Made by a program: the position numbers and the translations under genes
Shown: piece after piece, positions 16,361-24,073 of the stretch
How the letters are laid out: every line of letters starts with the position of its first letter
Numbering within the stretch: the first letter of the stretch is position 1
Notes under the pieces: generated by a model
The model's input: only the letters and a program-made list of their open reading frames with translations
The model's database searches: none
What the model was told of the DNA's origin: nothing
Assembly: GCA_049598145.1 (NCBI GenBank)
Contig: JBMYNJ010000017.1
Location: 1 to 24,170, forward strand
Direction: 5' to 3'
Source of the DNA: WTJH01 sp049598145
Lineage (GTDB): Bacteria > Bacteroidota > Bacteroidia > Flavobacteriales > Flavobacteriaceae
DNA: 24,170 nucleotides

Positions 16361-16388
16361 TTGTTCTACGATTTTGTTAAATGGAGTG

Positions 16389-16419
16389 CAAATTTAAACT
16401 ATTCTCTCAGAATACCAAA
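16389..16419 (-). promoter_or_regulatory. Promoter of the rpmB operon
   Basis: The minus strand has TTTG at 16416-16419, a 19-base spacer and TAAATTTG at 16389-16396. Both elements and the spacing match the Bacteroidetes consensus. It is the best promoter in the window, as expected for ribosomal proteins. The spacer contains a 6-base inverted repeat. Confidence 0.75.
16400..16414. repeat. Inverted repeat inside the rpmB promoter spacer
   Basis: TATTCT and AGAATA with a 3-base loop lie wholly between the -33 and -7 elements. A protein bound here would compete with RNA polymerase. No known operator matches it. Confidence 0.45.
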
Positions 16420-16429
16420 CGCCCCATTC

Positions 16430-17695
16430 TTAATTTTTTAGCTCTGGTGAAAGGCTATATACTTCTTTTGCAAGCATCTCAAAAGCTTTGTTGATCGCCT
16501 TTTGAATGACTCGTTCACGATGGTTCCCAAAGGTGTAGGCTTCTACTCGGCATCCTCCGGGATAGGCTAAAGCGATATACACCCGTCCTACAGGGGCACG
16601 CCCCTCCGAAGTACTCGGTCCTGCATTGCCTGTTGTCGCCAAAGCAAAATCGGTATGAAACCGGGCCTGAGCTTGTAAAGCCATTTGCTCAGCCACCTCT
16701 GAACTCACCACCCCATACTGGTGAATTGCGTGAGCCTCTACGCCCAAAATTTGAGTCTTTTGACGGGAATCATAAGCTACCACTCCTCCTTGAAAAAAAG
16801 CGGAGGCTCCCTCAAATTGGGTCAAGCGTTGAGCAATCCCCCCTCCGGTGCAGCTTTCGGCCACAGCCAAGGTTTGTCGACGAGCTACCAGAGCTTTTCC
16901 AATTTGTTGTTCAATAGGGTCTTCCCCTTCCAGTCCGACATAAATATCTTTGATTTGACCGATCAATAATTCGATCTGCCTATTGACAACTGCCTGAACC
17001 TTTTCCGCATCTTTCCCAATGGAACTCAATCGAATCCGCACCCGACCCAAACTGGGTAAATAAGCAATCTTGACCGATTCAGGAAGATTGTTTTCCCAAG
17101 TTTCCACCCGTTTAGCGATCACACTCTCGCCCAGACCGTAGGTCTGAACGGTTTGGTGATAAATAAATGGACGGTCGAAAGTTTGTTTCAGAGCCGGAAG
17201 AATGTGTTCTTCCATCAGGGCCTTCATCTCAAAAGGGACACCTGGCAACGAAACAACAACTTTCCCTTCTTTTTCAAACCACATGCCGGCAGCCGTCCCA
17301 TAAGCGTTTTTAAAGATCCGTGCCTGAGCAGGAAGCCATGCCTGATCTCGGTTGCTCTGCTGTATGGGCGATTGCACATATTGTTTAAAGATGCTTTCTA
17401 TATGCTCTAGGATTTCCGGGTATAATTTGAGTTTATCTCCAAAATAATGAGTCAAACTGTGTTTAGTCACGTCGTCTTTGGTGGGGCCTAAACCTCCGGT
17501 AAGAATCAAAACTTCGGCTCGGCTGAGCCCTGCATCCAATGCCTTGACTATGGCTTCGTTCGTGTCGGAAATTGACGTGATCTGAACGACATCAATCCCA
17601 ATATTGTTTAGGGCTTTAGAGAGATATGTAGCATTGGTATTAACGATTTGTCCGATGAGAATTTCATCTCCTATGGTAATCAGTTCTGCTTTCAT
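16430..17695 (-). CDS. cinA: CinA family protein (NMN amidohydrolase / ADP-ribose pyrophosphatase)
   Basis: A 421-residue two-domain protein. The N-terminal MoaB/MogA-like domain (about 1-170) has ITIGDEIL at 6-13 and TGGLGPTKDD at 66-75. The C-terminal CinA domain (about 265-421) has AESCTGGGIAQRLT and a later TTGNAGPS motif. Characterised members deamidate nicotinamide mononucleotide and hydrolyse ADP-ribose, recycling pyridine nucleotides; the old name refers to competence induction, which should not be assumed here. The ATG overlaps the stop of the upstream FAH-family gene as ATGA, so the two are likely translationally coupled. It ends the recR-led gene run, 10 bases before the rpmB promoter. 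Confidence 0.95.
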   Translation of the reverse strand: MKAELITIGDEILIGQIVNTNATYLSKALNNIGIDVVQITSISDTNEAIVKALDAGLSRAEVLILTGGLGPTKDDVTKHSLTHYFGDKLKLYPEILEHIESIFKQYVQSPIQQSNRDQAWLPAQARIFKNAYGTAAGMWFEKEGKVVVSLPGVPFEMKALMEEHILPALKQTFDRPFIYHQTVQTYGLGESVIAKRVETWENNLPESVKIAYLPSLGRVRIRLSSIGKDAEKVQAVVNRQIELLIGQIKDIYVGLEGEDPIEQQIGKALVARRQTLAVAESCTGGGIAQRLTQFEGASAFFQGGVVAYDSRQKTQILGVEAHAIHQYGVVSSEVAEQMALQAQARFHTDFALATTGNAGPSTSEGRAPVGRVYIALAYPGGCRVEAYTFGNHRERVIQKAINKAFEMLAKEVYSLSPELKN

Positions 17696-18303
17696 TTCAC
17701 TTGCAATTGAAACATGGAACGCTCGCCTAAAAAGCCTTCTAATAAATCATTTTCAACTACAGGCCCCACCCCTGCCGGAGTACCGGTAAAGATTAGATCT
17801 CCAATCTTTAAGGTAAAATATTGAGAAATGTAGGCGATTAAAGCATTGATCCCCCAAAGCATATCTTTTGTGTGACCCTGCTGTACCGTTTGTCCATTTT
17901 TTTCCAAACGAAAATCAATGGTATCGAGCGTTTCAAAGGTATCGGTTGAAACGAATGAGCTGACCAGCGCCGAGCCGTCGAACCCTTTGGCTTTTTCCCA
18001 AGGGAGTCCCTTAGATTTGAGTTGCTGTTGGAGGTCTCGCGCCGTAAAATCGATCCCCAGGCCTAACTGATTGTAATATTTGTGGGCAAACTTAGGCTGT
18101 ATGTGTTTTCCAATGCGGTGAATCCGCACCACCAATTCCACTTCATAGTGAATTTCCTGACTAAATGGCGGGATAAAAAAGGGCATGTTATTTTGCAATA
18201 AGGCCGAATCGGGTTTCATAAAAATAACCGGCTGCTCGGGAACCTCATTGTTGAGCTCTGCCGCATGATCGCGATAGTTACGACCCACACAAATAATCTT
18301 CAT
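17692..18303 (-). CDS. Fumarylacetoacetate hydrolase family protein
   Basis: A 203-residue single-domain FAH-fold enzyme. It begins MKIICVGRNYRDHAAEL and carries the metal ligands Glu54 and Glu56 in HYEVELV and Asp85 in GLGIDFTARD. FTGTPAGVGP near residue 175 is typical. Relatives act as acylpyruvases, oxaloacetate decarboxylases or 2-hydroxyhepta-diene-dioate isomerases, all working on 2-oxo acids with Mg or Mn. The exact substrate is not readable here. It starts 3 bases after the exonuclease stop and overlaps cinA by 4 bases. Confidence 0.92.
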   Translation of the reverse strand: MKIICVGRNYRDHAAELNNEVPEQPVIFMKPDSALLQNNMPFFIPPFSQEIHYEVELVVRIHRIGKHIQPKFAHKYYNQLGLGIDFTARDLQQQLKSKGLPWEKAKGFDGSALVSSFVSTDTFETLDTIDFRLEKNGQTVQQGHTKDMLWGINALIAYISQYFTLKIGDLIFTGTPAGVGPVVENDLLEGFLGERSMFQLQVK

Positions 18304-18306
18304 AAG

Positions 18307-19080
18307 CTATGCGTTGGAATTAAGCTTTCGCAATCGGATTTGGGTGAGAATTTTTTTGGTGTAGCGGGGAAAATCGGCATTTAAAAGCCATCCGAAATAG
18401 CCCGGCTCTTGTTCCAAGACTTGTTCCACCGTTTTTCCTTTGTGTTTTCCAAAACCAAAACACTCTTGTTCTTTAGCATTAAAGACGATAAATCCTGCTA
18501 AATCAGCGGTTTTTCTGTGGGTAGAAAACTCACTTAAAAAATGAATGTCGTTTTGTAATTCTTCATAACGTTCGATTTGAGCTTGGAGCACATCATGGGT
18601 CGCCTGCGTATCGGCCAAAGCGCTGTGTGCATTTTCCAGATCCGCTTGACAATAAAATTTAAGTGCAGCCGTCAAAGTGCGTTTTTCCATCTTATGAAAA
18701 ATAGTCTGAACATCTACCGTCTTGCGAGTACTTAAATCGAAATCAAATTCTACACGAAGCATTTCTTCGGCTAATAAAGGAATATCAAAGCGATCTGAAT
18801 TGTATCCCGCCAGATCGGAGTTATCGATAAAACTATTGACATCTGCAGCCACCTCCTTGAACGATGGAGCATCCGCTACTTTTTCGTCGGTAATTCCATG
18901 CACATCCGAAGCTTGCTTGGGGATGGGTATCCCCGGATTCACCAACCAAACTTTTTCCCGCTTTTCGCCGTCAGGCATCAGTTTGAGCACCGCGATTTCT
19001 ACAATTCTGTCGTTAGCAATATCGATCCCAGTAGTCTCTAAATCAAAAAAACACAACGGGCGTGTAAGGTTTAAATTCAT
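18307..19080 (-). CDS. DEDDh 3'-5' exonuclease (DnaQ-like) with C-terminal DUF3820-like domain
   Basis: A 257-residue DnaQ-fold exonuclease. ExoI is FFDLETTG with Asp13 and Glu15, ExoII is GYNSDRFD with Asp96 or Asp99, and ExoIII is AHSALADT with His152 and Asp157, giving a complete DEDDh set. After about residue 205 comes a short domain FGFGKHKGKTVEQVL then YFGWLLNADFP, which resembles DUF3820, often fused to such exonucleases. It may proofread or trim DNA or RNA; it is not certain to be the replicase epsilon subunit. It follows the E2 gene by 4 bases and precedes the FAH-family gene by 3. Confidence 0.92.
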   Translation of the reverse strand: MNLNLTRPLCFFDLETTGIDIANDRIVEIAVLKLMPDGEKREKVWLVNPGIPIPKQASDVHGITDEKVADAPSFKEVAADVNSFIDNSDLAGYNSDRFDIPLLAEEMLRVEFDFDLSTRKTVDVQTIFHKMEKRTLTAALKFYCQADLENAHSALADTQATHDVLQAQIERYEELQNDIHFLSEFSTHRKTADLAGFIVFNAKEQECFGFGKHKGKTVEQVLEQEPGYFGWLLNADFPRYTKKILTQIRLRKLNSNA

Positions 19081-19084
19081 AAGC

Positions 19085-20461
19085 TTATCTATAAAGGGAA
19101 CGATCCCATTGCTCTAGCGTATCGGCCACTTGTTTGGCAAATAACCCTCCTTGGGCTCCGTTGATGATTCGATGATCATAGCTGTGACAGAGCATCATTT
19201 TCTTGCGAATGCCAATGAAATCTCCTTCCGGGGTTTCAATCACTGCGGGAACTTTCCGGATCACTCCTATGGCTAAAATACCTACCTGAGGTTGATTAAT
19301 AATAGGAGTTCCTGTAAGAGAACCAAAATTCCCCACATTGGTTACCGTGTAGGTTCCCCCTTGAGCTTCCTCTGGGCGAAGCTTGCCCAAACGCGCCCGT
19401 TGAGACAAATCATTTACGGCCTTTGCTAGTCCCACCAAATTGAGATGATCTGCATTTTTAATCACGGGCACAATTAAATTTCCGTCGGGCAAGGCTGCGG
19501 CCATCCCTAAATTAATTTGACTTTTTTGAATGATATTGGTTCCGGAGACTGACGAATTTAAAATCGGATAAGATTTTAAAGCTTGAATCACCGCATGCAT
19601 AAACATTGGGGTAAAGGTGAGTTTTTCCCCTTCGTTTTCCTGAAATCGTTTTTTGACTTTTTCCCGCCAATCCCATAAATCCGTTACATCAACCTCAACA
19701 AAAGACTGTACATGAGCAGAAGTCTGCAAACTCCGAATCATGTGTTCAGAAATCAATTGCCCCATACGGTCCATGGGGATAATTCGTTCTTCTTTTGGAG
19801 CGTTTTGTGCAGATGTTCCTGAATTTAATACTTTGGAAGCATCTATCTTCGACACTGACAGAGGATTGACTTCTGGAGCTTCCAAAGATTCATTTACAGC
19901 TACTTCTGAAGGGGTAACTGTGCTTCCTTGTTCCAGGTAGGCGAGTATGTCTTTTTTGGTCACTCGACCTTCTTTGCCCGACCCTGGGATTTGATCCAAT
20001 TCGGTCTGAGAAATTCCTTCTTTTTGTGCAATATTCTTCACTAAAGGCGAATAAAAGCGATCGCCAGAGGTCAAGGGCTGAGTGGGGTTCTGTGCTATGG
20101 GCTGTACCAGTTGCTGAAGTTCTTCGGTATAGGCAGCTGCAGTCGTTTCTTCAGCTGCCACGGGAGGGATTTCTGGAACTTTAGAAGTCTCCTCGGCTGA
20201 GGATTCGAGAGCTGCTTCTCCTTCGATTTCAATTAAAGCCAAAACATCACCTACCTGAGCAACCTCATTTTCTTGAACTTTGATCTCTAGTAGGGTTCCC
20301 TCAACTTCGGAAGGCACATCCGAATCTACTTTATCGGTAGCAATTTCAAGAACCGATTCGTCTAATTCGATGGGATCCCCCACTTGTTTCAGCCAGCGGG
20401 TTACGGTTGCTTCAGCAACACTTTCCCCCATGCTCGGTAATTTAAGTTGGTATTGGCCCAT
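19085..20461 (-). CDS. Dihydrolipoamide acyltransferase (E2) of a 2-oxo acid dehydrogenase complex
   Basis: A 458-residue E2 enzyme that moves acyl groups from lipoyl arms to CoA. One lipoyl domain (about 3-78) has the lipoylated Lys44 in TDKVDSD. An acidic, Ala-rich linker leads to the E1/E3-binding domain (about 137-176, YSPLVKNIAQKEG then GRVTKKDIL). The catalytic domain (about 228-458) ends with SYDHRIINGAQGG. The catalytic His is His430, but position 434, normally Asp in HxxxDG, is Asn. The family resembles branched-chain or pyruvate E2s; E1 and E3 are not in this window. I chose the ATG at 20461 over an in-frame TTG two codons upstream. A possible -7 element TATTTTTG lies at 20475-20482 on the minus strand. 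Confidence 0.93.
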   Translation of the reverse strand: MGQYQLKLPSMGESVAEATVTRWLKQVGDPIELDESVLEIATDKVDSDVPSEVEGTLLEIKVQENEVAQVGDVLALIEIEGEAALESSAEETSKVPEIPPVAAEETTAAAYTEELQQLVQPIAQNPTQPLTSGDRFYSPLVKNIAQKEGISQTELDQIPGSGKEGRVTKKDILAYLEQGSTVTPSEVAVNESLEAPEVNPLSVSKIDASKVLNSGTSAQNAPKEERIIPMDRMGQLISEHMIRSLQTSAHVQSFVEVDVTDLWDWREKVKKRFQENEGEKLTFTPMFMHAVIQALKSYPILNSSVSGTNIIQKSQINLGMAAALPDGNLIVPVIKNADHLNLVGLAKAVNDLSQRARLGKLRPEEAQGGTYTVTNVGNFGSLTGTPIINQPQVGILAIGVIRKVPAVIETPEGDFIGIRKKMMLCHSYDHRIINGAQGGLFAKQVADTLEQWDRSLYR

Positions 20462-20504
20462 GGGCAATTTTTTACAAAAATATCAAATTATCGCTTGGAA
20501 GCCC

Positions 20505-21125
20505 CTAATCCATAGAAGAAGATTGTTTGTAGGGTACCCGTGCCAAAATACTGCGCCCCAGCGTCACTTCATCTGTGTATTCCAACTGATCTCCGACAGG
20601 AATCCCACGAGCAAGGGTCGAGATTTTTACCTCGGTAGCGGCTAAAATTTTGGATAGATAAAAAGTGGTTGTATCGGCCTCCAAGGTAGCGCTTAAAGCA
20701 AAAATCACCTCCTCTACCGAATCGTTTACAATGCGATCGGCTAAATCTCGGATGTTTAAATCCTGAGGGCCAATTCCATCGATGGGAGAAATCACCCCAC
20801 CCAATATATGATAAAGCCCTTTGTACTGAGCCGTATTTTCCAATGCTAAAACATCTCGAATATCCTCAACAACACAAAGTTTGGACCGATCCCGATTGGG
20901 ATTGGCACAAATTTCACAAAGGGGTACATCGGAGAGATTATGACACTTTTCACAAAAGATCACCTCTTTTCGTAAACTGGTTAATGCTTCGGCTAATTGT
21001 TCCACCTGTGATTCGGGTTGCTTGAGCAGGTGCAAGGCCAATCGCAAAGCGGATCGCTTTCCAATCCCGGGTAATTGGCTGATTTCTCGAACGGCATCGT
21101 TTAATCGTTTGGATGAAAATTCCAT
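20505..21125 (-). CDS. recR: Recombination mediator protein RecR
   Basis: Works with RecO (and RecF) to load RecA on single-stranded gaps covered by SSB. At 206 residues it has normal length. A helix-hairpin-helix lies near ISQLPGIGKRSALRLA (15-30). The zinc finger is Cys58, Cys61, Cys70 and Cys73 in FCEKCHNLSDVPLCEIC. The Toprim domain follows from about 81 (CVVEDIRDVLALE), and the C-terminal region includes STLARGIPVGDQLEYTDE. It is divergent from the symporter gene across 70 bases and leads the run recR-E2-exonuclease-FAH-cinA. I see no convincing promoter for it in that gap. Confidence 0.97.
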   Translation of the reverse strand: MEFSSKRLNDAVREISQLPGIGKRSALRLALHLLKQPESQVEQLAEALTSLRKEVIFCEKCHNLSDVPLCEICANPNRDRSKLCVVEDIRDVLALENTAQYKGLYHILGGVISPIDGIGPQDLNIRDLADRIVNDSVEEVIFALSATLEADTTTFYLSKILAATEVKISTLARGIPVGDQLEYTDEVTLGRSILARVPYKQSSSMD

Positions 21126-21165
21126 GGGTTGGAAATTACAAAAAACTCTCTTGTTCAGACTTCTC

Positions 21166-21173
21166 TACCTTTG
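21166..21173 (+). promoter_or_regulatory. Probable -7 element of the symporter gene
   Basis: TACCTTTG matches TAnnTTTG exactly and lies 22 bases upstream of the ATG. The nearest TTG (21151-21153) is only 12 bases upstream, too close for a standard -33 element. Confidence 0.45.
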
Positions 21174-21195
21174 TGAAAATTGAAATTCCTGCCCT

Positions 21196-22647
21196 ATGCA
21201 GCCTTTATTTATTTTGAGTGTCATCGCACTTTATTTTTTAATCCTTCTTGGAATCTCAAGAATCACAGGAAAAAAAGATGATAATCAAACCTTTTTCTCA
21301 GCCAATAAAAATGCTAAATGGTATGTAGTGGCTTTCGGAATGGTTGGCACTTCCCTTTCAGGAGTCACCTTTATTTCTGTTCCCGGTTGGGTGGGAAGTT
21401 CGCAATTTACCTACTTTCAAGTAGTCTTAGGCTATGGGGTGGGCTATTGGATCGTGAGTTTCGTTTTGCTCCCCCTTTACTACAAGCAAGGAGTTACCTC
21501 CATCTACGAATATTTGGCTGATCGTTTTGGCCCCAACAGTCATCGGGTGGGGGCAGTTTCTTTTTTTATCTCTCGAATTTTAGGGGCGGCCTTTCGTCTA
21601 TTTCTGGTCGCCATCGTTTTACAACAATATGTGTTTAATGCCCTCGGATGGCCTTTTGAAATAACGGTGGTGCTCTCCGTAGGACTGATTTGGCTCTACA
21701 CGCATAGAGGGGGTATCCAGACCATCGTTTGGACGGATAGTCTTCAGACCTTGCTGATGATTGTTGCGGTAGTCTTATCGCTGATTTATATGGGACAACA
21801 ATTAGGGTTCCAAGAAAGTGAAATATTGAATCCCAATACCTACCCCGACTTCAATCGGATTTGGCTTTTAGACGACCCAACCGAACGTCAGTACTTTTGG
21901 AAAGCCTTTATCGGGGGAGCTTTCATCACTTTGTGTATGACTGGGCTCGACCAAGACATGATGCAAAAAAACCTGAGTTGCCGATCGCTCAGAGATGCTC
22001 AAAAAAACATGCTGAGCTTTAGTCTAGTTTTGGTAGGGGTCACTGCTTTATTTTTATTGTTAGGCGCCTTGAATTTCACCTATGCAGAAGCCAACCAAAT
22101 CGCAATCCCTGAACTCAATGGAAGTCTTCGAACGGATCTTCTCTTTCCTGAAATCGCCCTGAATTCCGGATTGGGCCCTTGGGTTGGAATTACTTTTATT
22201 TTGGGCTTAATCGCAGCCGCCTACAGTAGTGCCGATAGTGCCTTGGCTGCACTAACCACCTCCTACTGTATTGATTTATTGGGACTAAAGGCGACTCAAA
22301 TCGATCCCAAACGTCGAAAGAAAATCCATTTGGGTATGAGTGGCCTTCTTGTTGGAGTAGTAATCGTTTTCTATTATGTCTTAAGCAGCAATGTTATTGA
22401 CAGTTTACTCACCGTTGCCTCTTATACCTATGGGCCATTACTGGGACTTTTCGCCTTTGGAATGTTTACCTCCTACACCATAGACGACAGTCGAGTAGTT
22501 TGGGTTTGTCTGGCTGTTTTGGGGATCATTATAGGTCTTGCCAACCTTCCTGCTTCTTATTTTGGAGGGTACGTATTTGGGTACGAACTGTTGCCTTTGA
22601 ATGGATTGTTGACCTTTTTAGGACTCGTATTGATTCGTCGCCAATAA
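21196..22647 (+). CDS. Sodium:solute symporter (SSS family)
   Basis: An inner-membrane transporter of 483 residues with about 13 hydrophobic segments, starting with LFILSVIALYFLILLGI (4-20). The sodium-site region YSSADSALAAL, with Ser344, Ser345 and Asp347, matches the conserved motif of the SSS family that includes PutP and vSGLT. Other family-like stretches are SGVTFISVPGWVG (55-67) and TSIYEYLADRFGP (101-113). The substrate cannot be told from sequence. It is the only plus-strand gene. Its 3' end overlaps the convergent CoA-binding gene by 30 bases. Confidence 0.93.
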   Translation: MQPLFILSVIALYFLILLGISRITGKKDDNQTFFSANKNAKWYVVAFGMVGTSLSGVTFISVPGWVGSSQFTYFQVVLGYGVGYWIVSFVLLPLYYKQGVTSIYEYLADRFGPNSHRVGAVSFFISRILGAAFRLFLVAIVLQQYVFNALGWPFEITVVLSVGLIWLYTHRGGIQTIVWTDSLQTLLMIVAVVLSLIYMGQQLGFQESEILNPNTYPDFNRIWLLDDPTERQYFWKAFIGGAFITLCMTGLDQDMMQKNLSCRSLRDAQKNMLSFSLVLVGVTALFLLLGALNFTYAEANQIAIPELNGSLRTDLLFPEIALNSGLGPWVGITFILGLIAAAYSSADSALAALTTSYCIDLLGLKATQIDPKRRKKIHLGMSGLLVGVVIVFYYVLSSNVIDSLLTVASYTYGPLLGLFAFGMFTSYTIDDSRVVWVCLAVLGIIIGLANLPASYFGGYVFGYELLPLNGLLTFLGLVLIRRQ

Positions 22648-22980
22648 GACCAGCGTACAGACCTCTAAAGCTTGGATTTTAGCCCTGCGAAGTCGTTGGG
22701 CAAATGCTGGATTTTCGGTACCCGGATTAAACAGCACCCGTTGGGGTTTTAAGCTCAAAATAGCGTCTTCCCATTCCCCTTGATTTTTAGGGCTTAAATA
22801 CAAAGAAAGCGTATGAATTTCAAGATTTAAAGGAAATTCCGTTTGGATCGTAGTTCCACGAATTTGGCCTGATTTTCGACCGATTGCGATCACTTTATAC
22901 CCTTCTTTTTGAAGTCTTTCGACGGCTTTGTAGCTATACCGTTCCGGATTTTCAGAAGCGCCGAGTACTAGAGTTACCAT
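22618..22980 (-). CDS. CoA-binding domain protein (YccU-like)
   Basis: A 120-residue Rossmann-type protein of the CoA-binding family. It starts MVTLVLGASENPERYSYKA, with the nucleotide-binding loop at GASENP (7-12), and has a conserved-looking LFNPGTENPAF near 84-94. The family is widespread and its role is unknown. The ATG overlaps the stop codon of the ketoacyl-ACP synthase gene by 7 bases, so the two are probably coupled. A link to acyl-CoA metabolism fits but is inference. Its 3' end overlaps the symporter gene. Confidence 0.85.
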   Translation of the reverse strand: MVTLVLGASENPERYSYKAVERLQKEGYKVIAIGRKSGQIRGTTIQTEFPLNLEIHTLSLYLSPKNQGEWEDAILSLKPQRVLFNPGTENPAFAQRLRRAKIQALEVCTLVLLATNQYES

Positions 22981-23981
22981 TCGATTAAAGCACTCCCCCA
23001 GGTAAATCCACTTCCAAATGCGGCCAATACAATTTTATCGCCTTCCTTCACTTTTCCTTTTTCCCAGGCTTCGGTGAGTGCCAATGGAATCGAAGCAGCA
23101 GTTGTATTTCCGTATTGTTGAATGTTGTTATAGACCTGGTCGTCATTAAGTCCAAATTTTTTCTGTACAAATTGTGAGATACGCAAATTGGCTTGGTGAG
23201 GAACCAACAGGTCGATATCCGAGGCTTCCCAACCAGCAGCAGTAAGTCCTTCAATAATCACTTCAGAAAAACGAACCACAGCATTTTTAAACACCAATTG
23301 TCCGTTCATATAGGGATAATAAGACGTATCCTCGGGGTCGTTTGCTTCTAAAATTTCAGGAACCCATCGATTGGTACTCGGACCAATAAGTGACAACTCT
23401 TCCGCAAACTTTCCTTGCGAATGCAAATGGGTGGTGATGATCCCTCCACTATCAGATTCCGAACGGCTCACCACAGCTGCAGCAGCCCCATCCCCAAAAA
23501 TAACGGATACTCCTCGTCCACGTGTCGTAAAGTCTAATCCTCCGGAGTGGTTTTCACTTCCAATAACCAGGACGTTTTTATACATCCCTGTTTTAATGAA
23601 CTGATCGGCAGTGGAAAGGGCATAAATAAATCCGGAACACTGATTGCGGATATCCATAGCCGGGCAGGTTTTAATTCCCATGATTTCTTGTACCAAAACT
23701 CCCGATCCGGGAAAATAATAGTCCGGGCTTAAAGTGGCGAAAAGGATTAAATCCACTTCTTGTGCATCGATTCCGGCACGGTCTAAGGCTATTTCAGCCG
23801 CTTTTACTCCCATGGTGGCGGTAGTATCCCCTCCCCCTTTTAGGATGTGGCGGCGGGCTTCGATCCCTGTTCGTTCAATGATCCACTCGTTACTGGTATC
23901 CATTACTTTGCTTAAATCGTCATTGGTCACCACATTATCGGGGACATATTTACCCAATCCAGTTATTTTTGATCGATACAT
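22974..23981 (-). CDS. Beta-ketoacyl-ACP synthase III (FabH-like)
   Basis: Condenses an acyl-CoA starter with malonyl-ACP to begin fatty acid synthesis. The 335-residue protein has the full triad: Cys115 in NQCSGFIYAL, His262 in VPHQANLRI and Asn292 in YGNTTAASIP. Typical segments are DTSNEWIIERTGI (28-40) and IFGDGAAAAVV (161-171). Flavobacteria often carry more than one such enzyme; the housekeeping fabH usually sits with plsX and rpmF, so this copy, with neither neighbour, may be a second FabH or handle special acyl starters. It is preceded by a terminator and a likely promoter, and overlaps the CoA-binding gene by 7 bases. Confidence 0.94.
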   Translation of the reverse strand: MYRSKITGLGKYVPDNVVTNDDLSKVMDTSNEWIIERTGIEARRHILKGGGDTTATMGVKAAEIALDRAGIDAQEVDLILFATLSPDYYFPGSGVLVQEIMGIKTCPAMDIRNQCSGFIYALSTADQFIKTGMYKNVLVIGSENHSGGLDFTTRGRGVSVIFGDGAAAAVVSRSESDSGGIITTHLHSQGKFAEELSLIGPSTNRWVPEILEANDPEDTSYYPYMNGQLVFKNAVVRFSEVIIEGLTAAGWEASDIDLLVPHQANLRISQFVQKKFGLNDDQVYNNIQQYGNTTAASIPLALTEAWEKGKVKEGDKIVLAAFGSGFTWGSALIEW

Positions 23982-23999
23982 AAATTTGGTGTTAAAGGA

Positions 24000-24028
24000 T
24001 AAAAGTAACTAATTAAATTAGTACCAAA
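24000..24028 (-). promoter_or_regulatory. Probable promoter of the ketoacyl-ACP synthase operon
   Basis: The minus strand has TTTG at 24025-24028, a 17-base spacer and TACTTTTA at 24000-24007, one base off the TAnnTTTG consensus. The -7 element ends 18 bases upstream of the ATG. The spacer is nearly filled by an inverted repeat. Confidence 0.5.
24008..24022. repeat. Inverted repeat inside the ketoacyl-ACP synthase promoter spacer
   Basis: ACTAAT and ATTAGT with a 3-base loop fill the space between the -33 and -7 elements. Allowing one bulged A, the arms extend to 8 bases. It could be an operator, but the sequence is AT-rich, which makes chance symmetry more likely. Confidence 0.4.
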
Positions 24029-24050
24029 AAAAGCGCCCGAAGGCGCTTTT
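24026..24050 (-). terminator. Rho-independent terminator after the right-edge gene
   Basis: A stem of AAAAGCGCC and GGCGCTTTT with a 4-base loop spans 24029-24050, followed on the minus strand by a run of Ts (24032-24026). It lies 23 bases after the stop of the partial gene at the edge. A short T run on the plus side means it could also act weakly in the other direction. Confidence 0.8.
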
Positions 24051-24073
24051 GCAATTACATACAAGAAAACCAA

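Noticed and set aside
24014..24028. A FapR-like operator (ATTAGTACC) before the ketoacyl-ACP synthase
   Set aside because: Only half of the FapR palindrome is present, the other half being the terminator's T run, and FapR belongs to Firmicutes.
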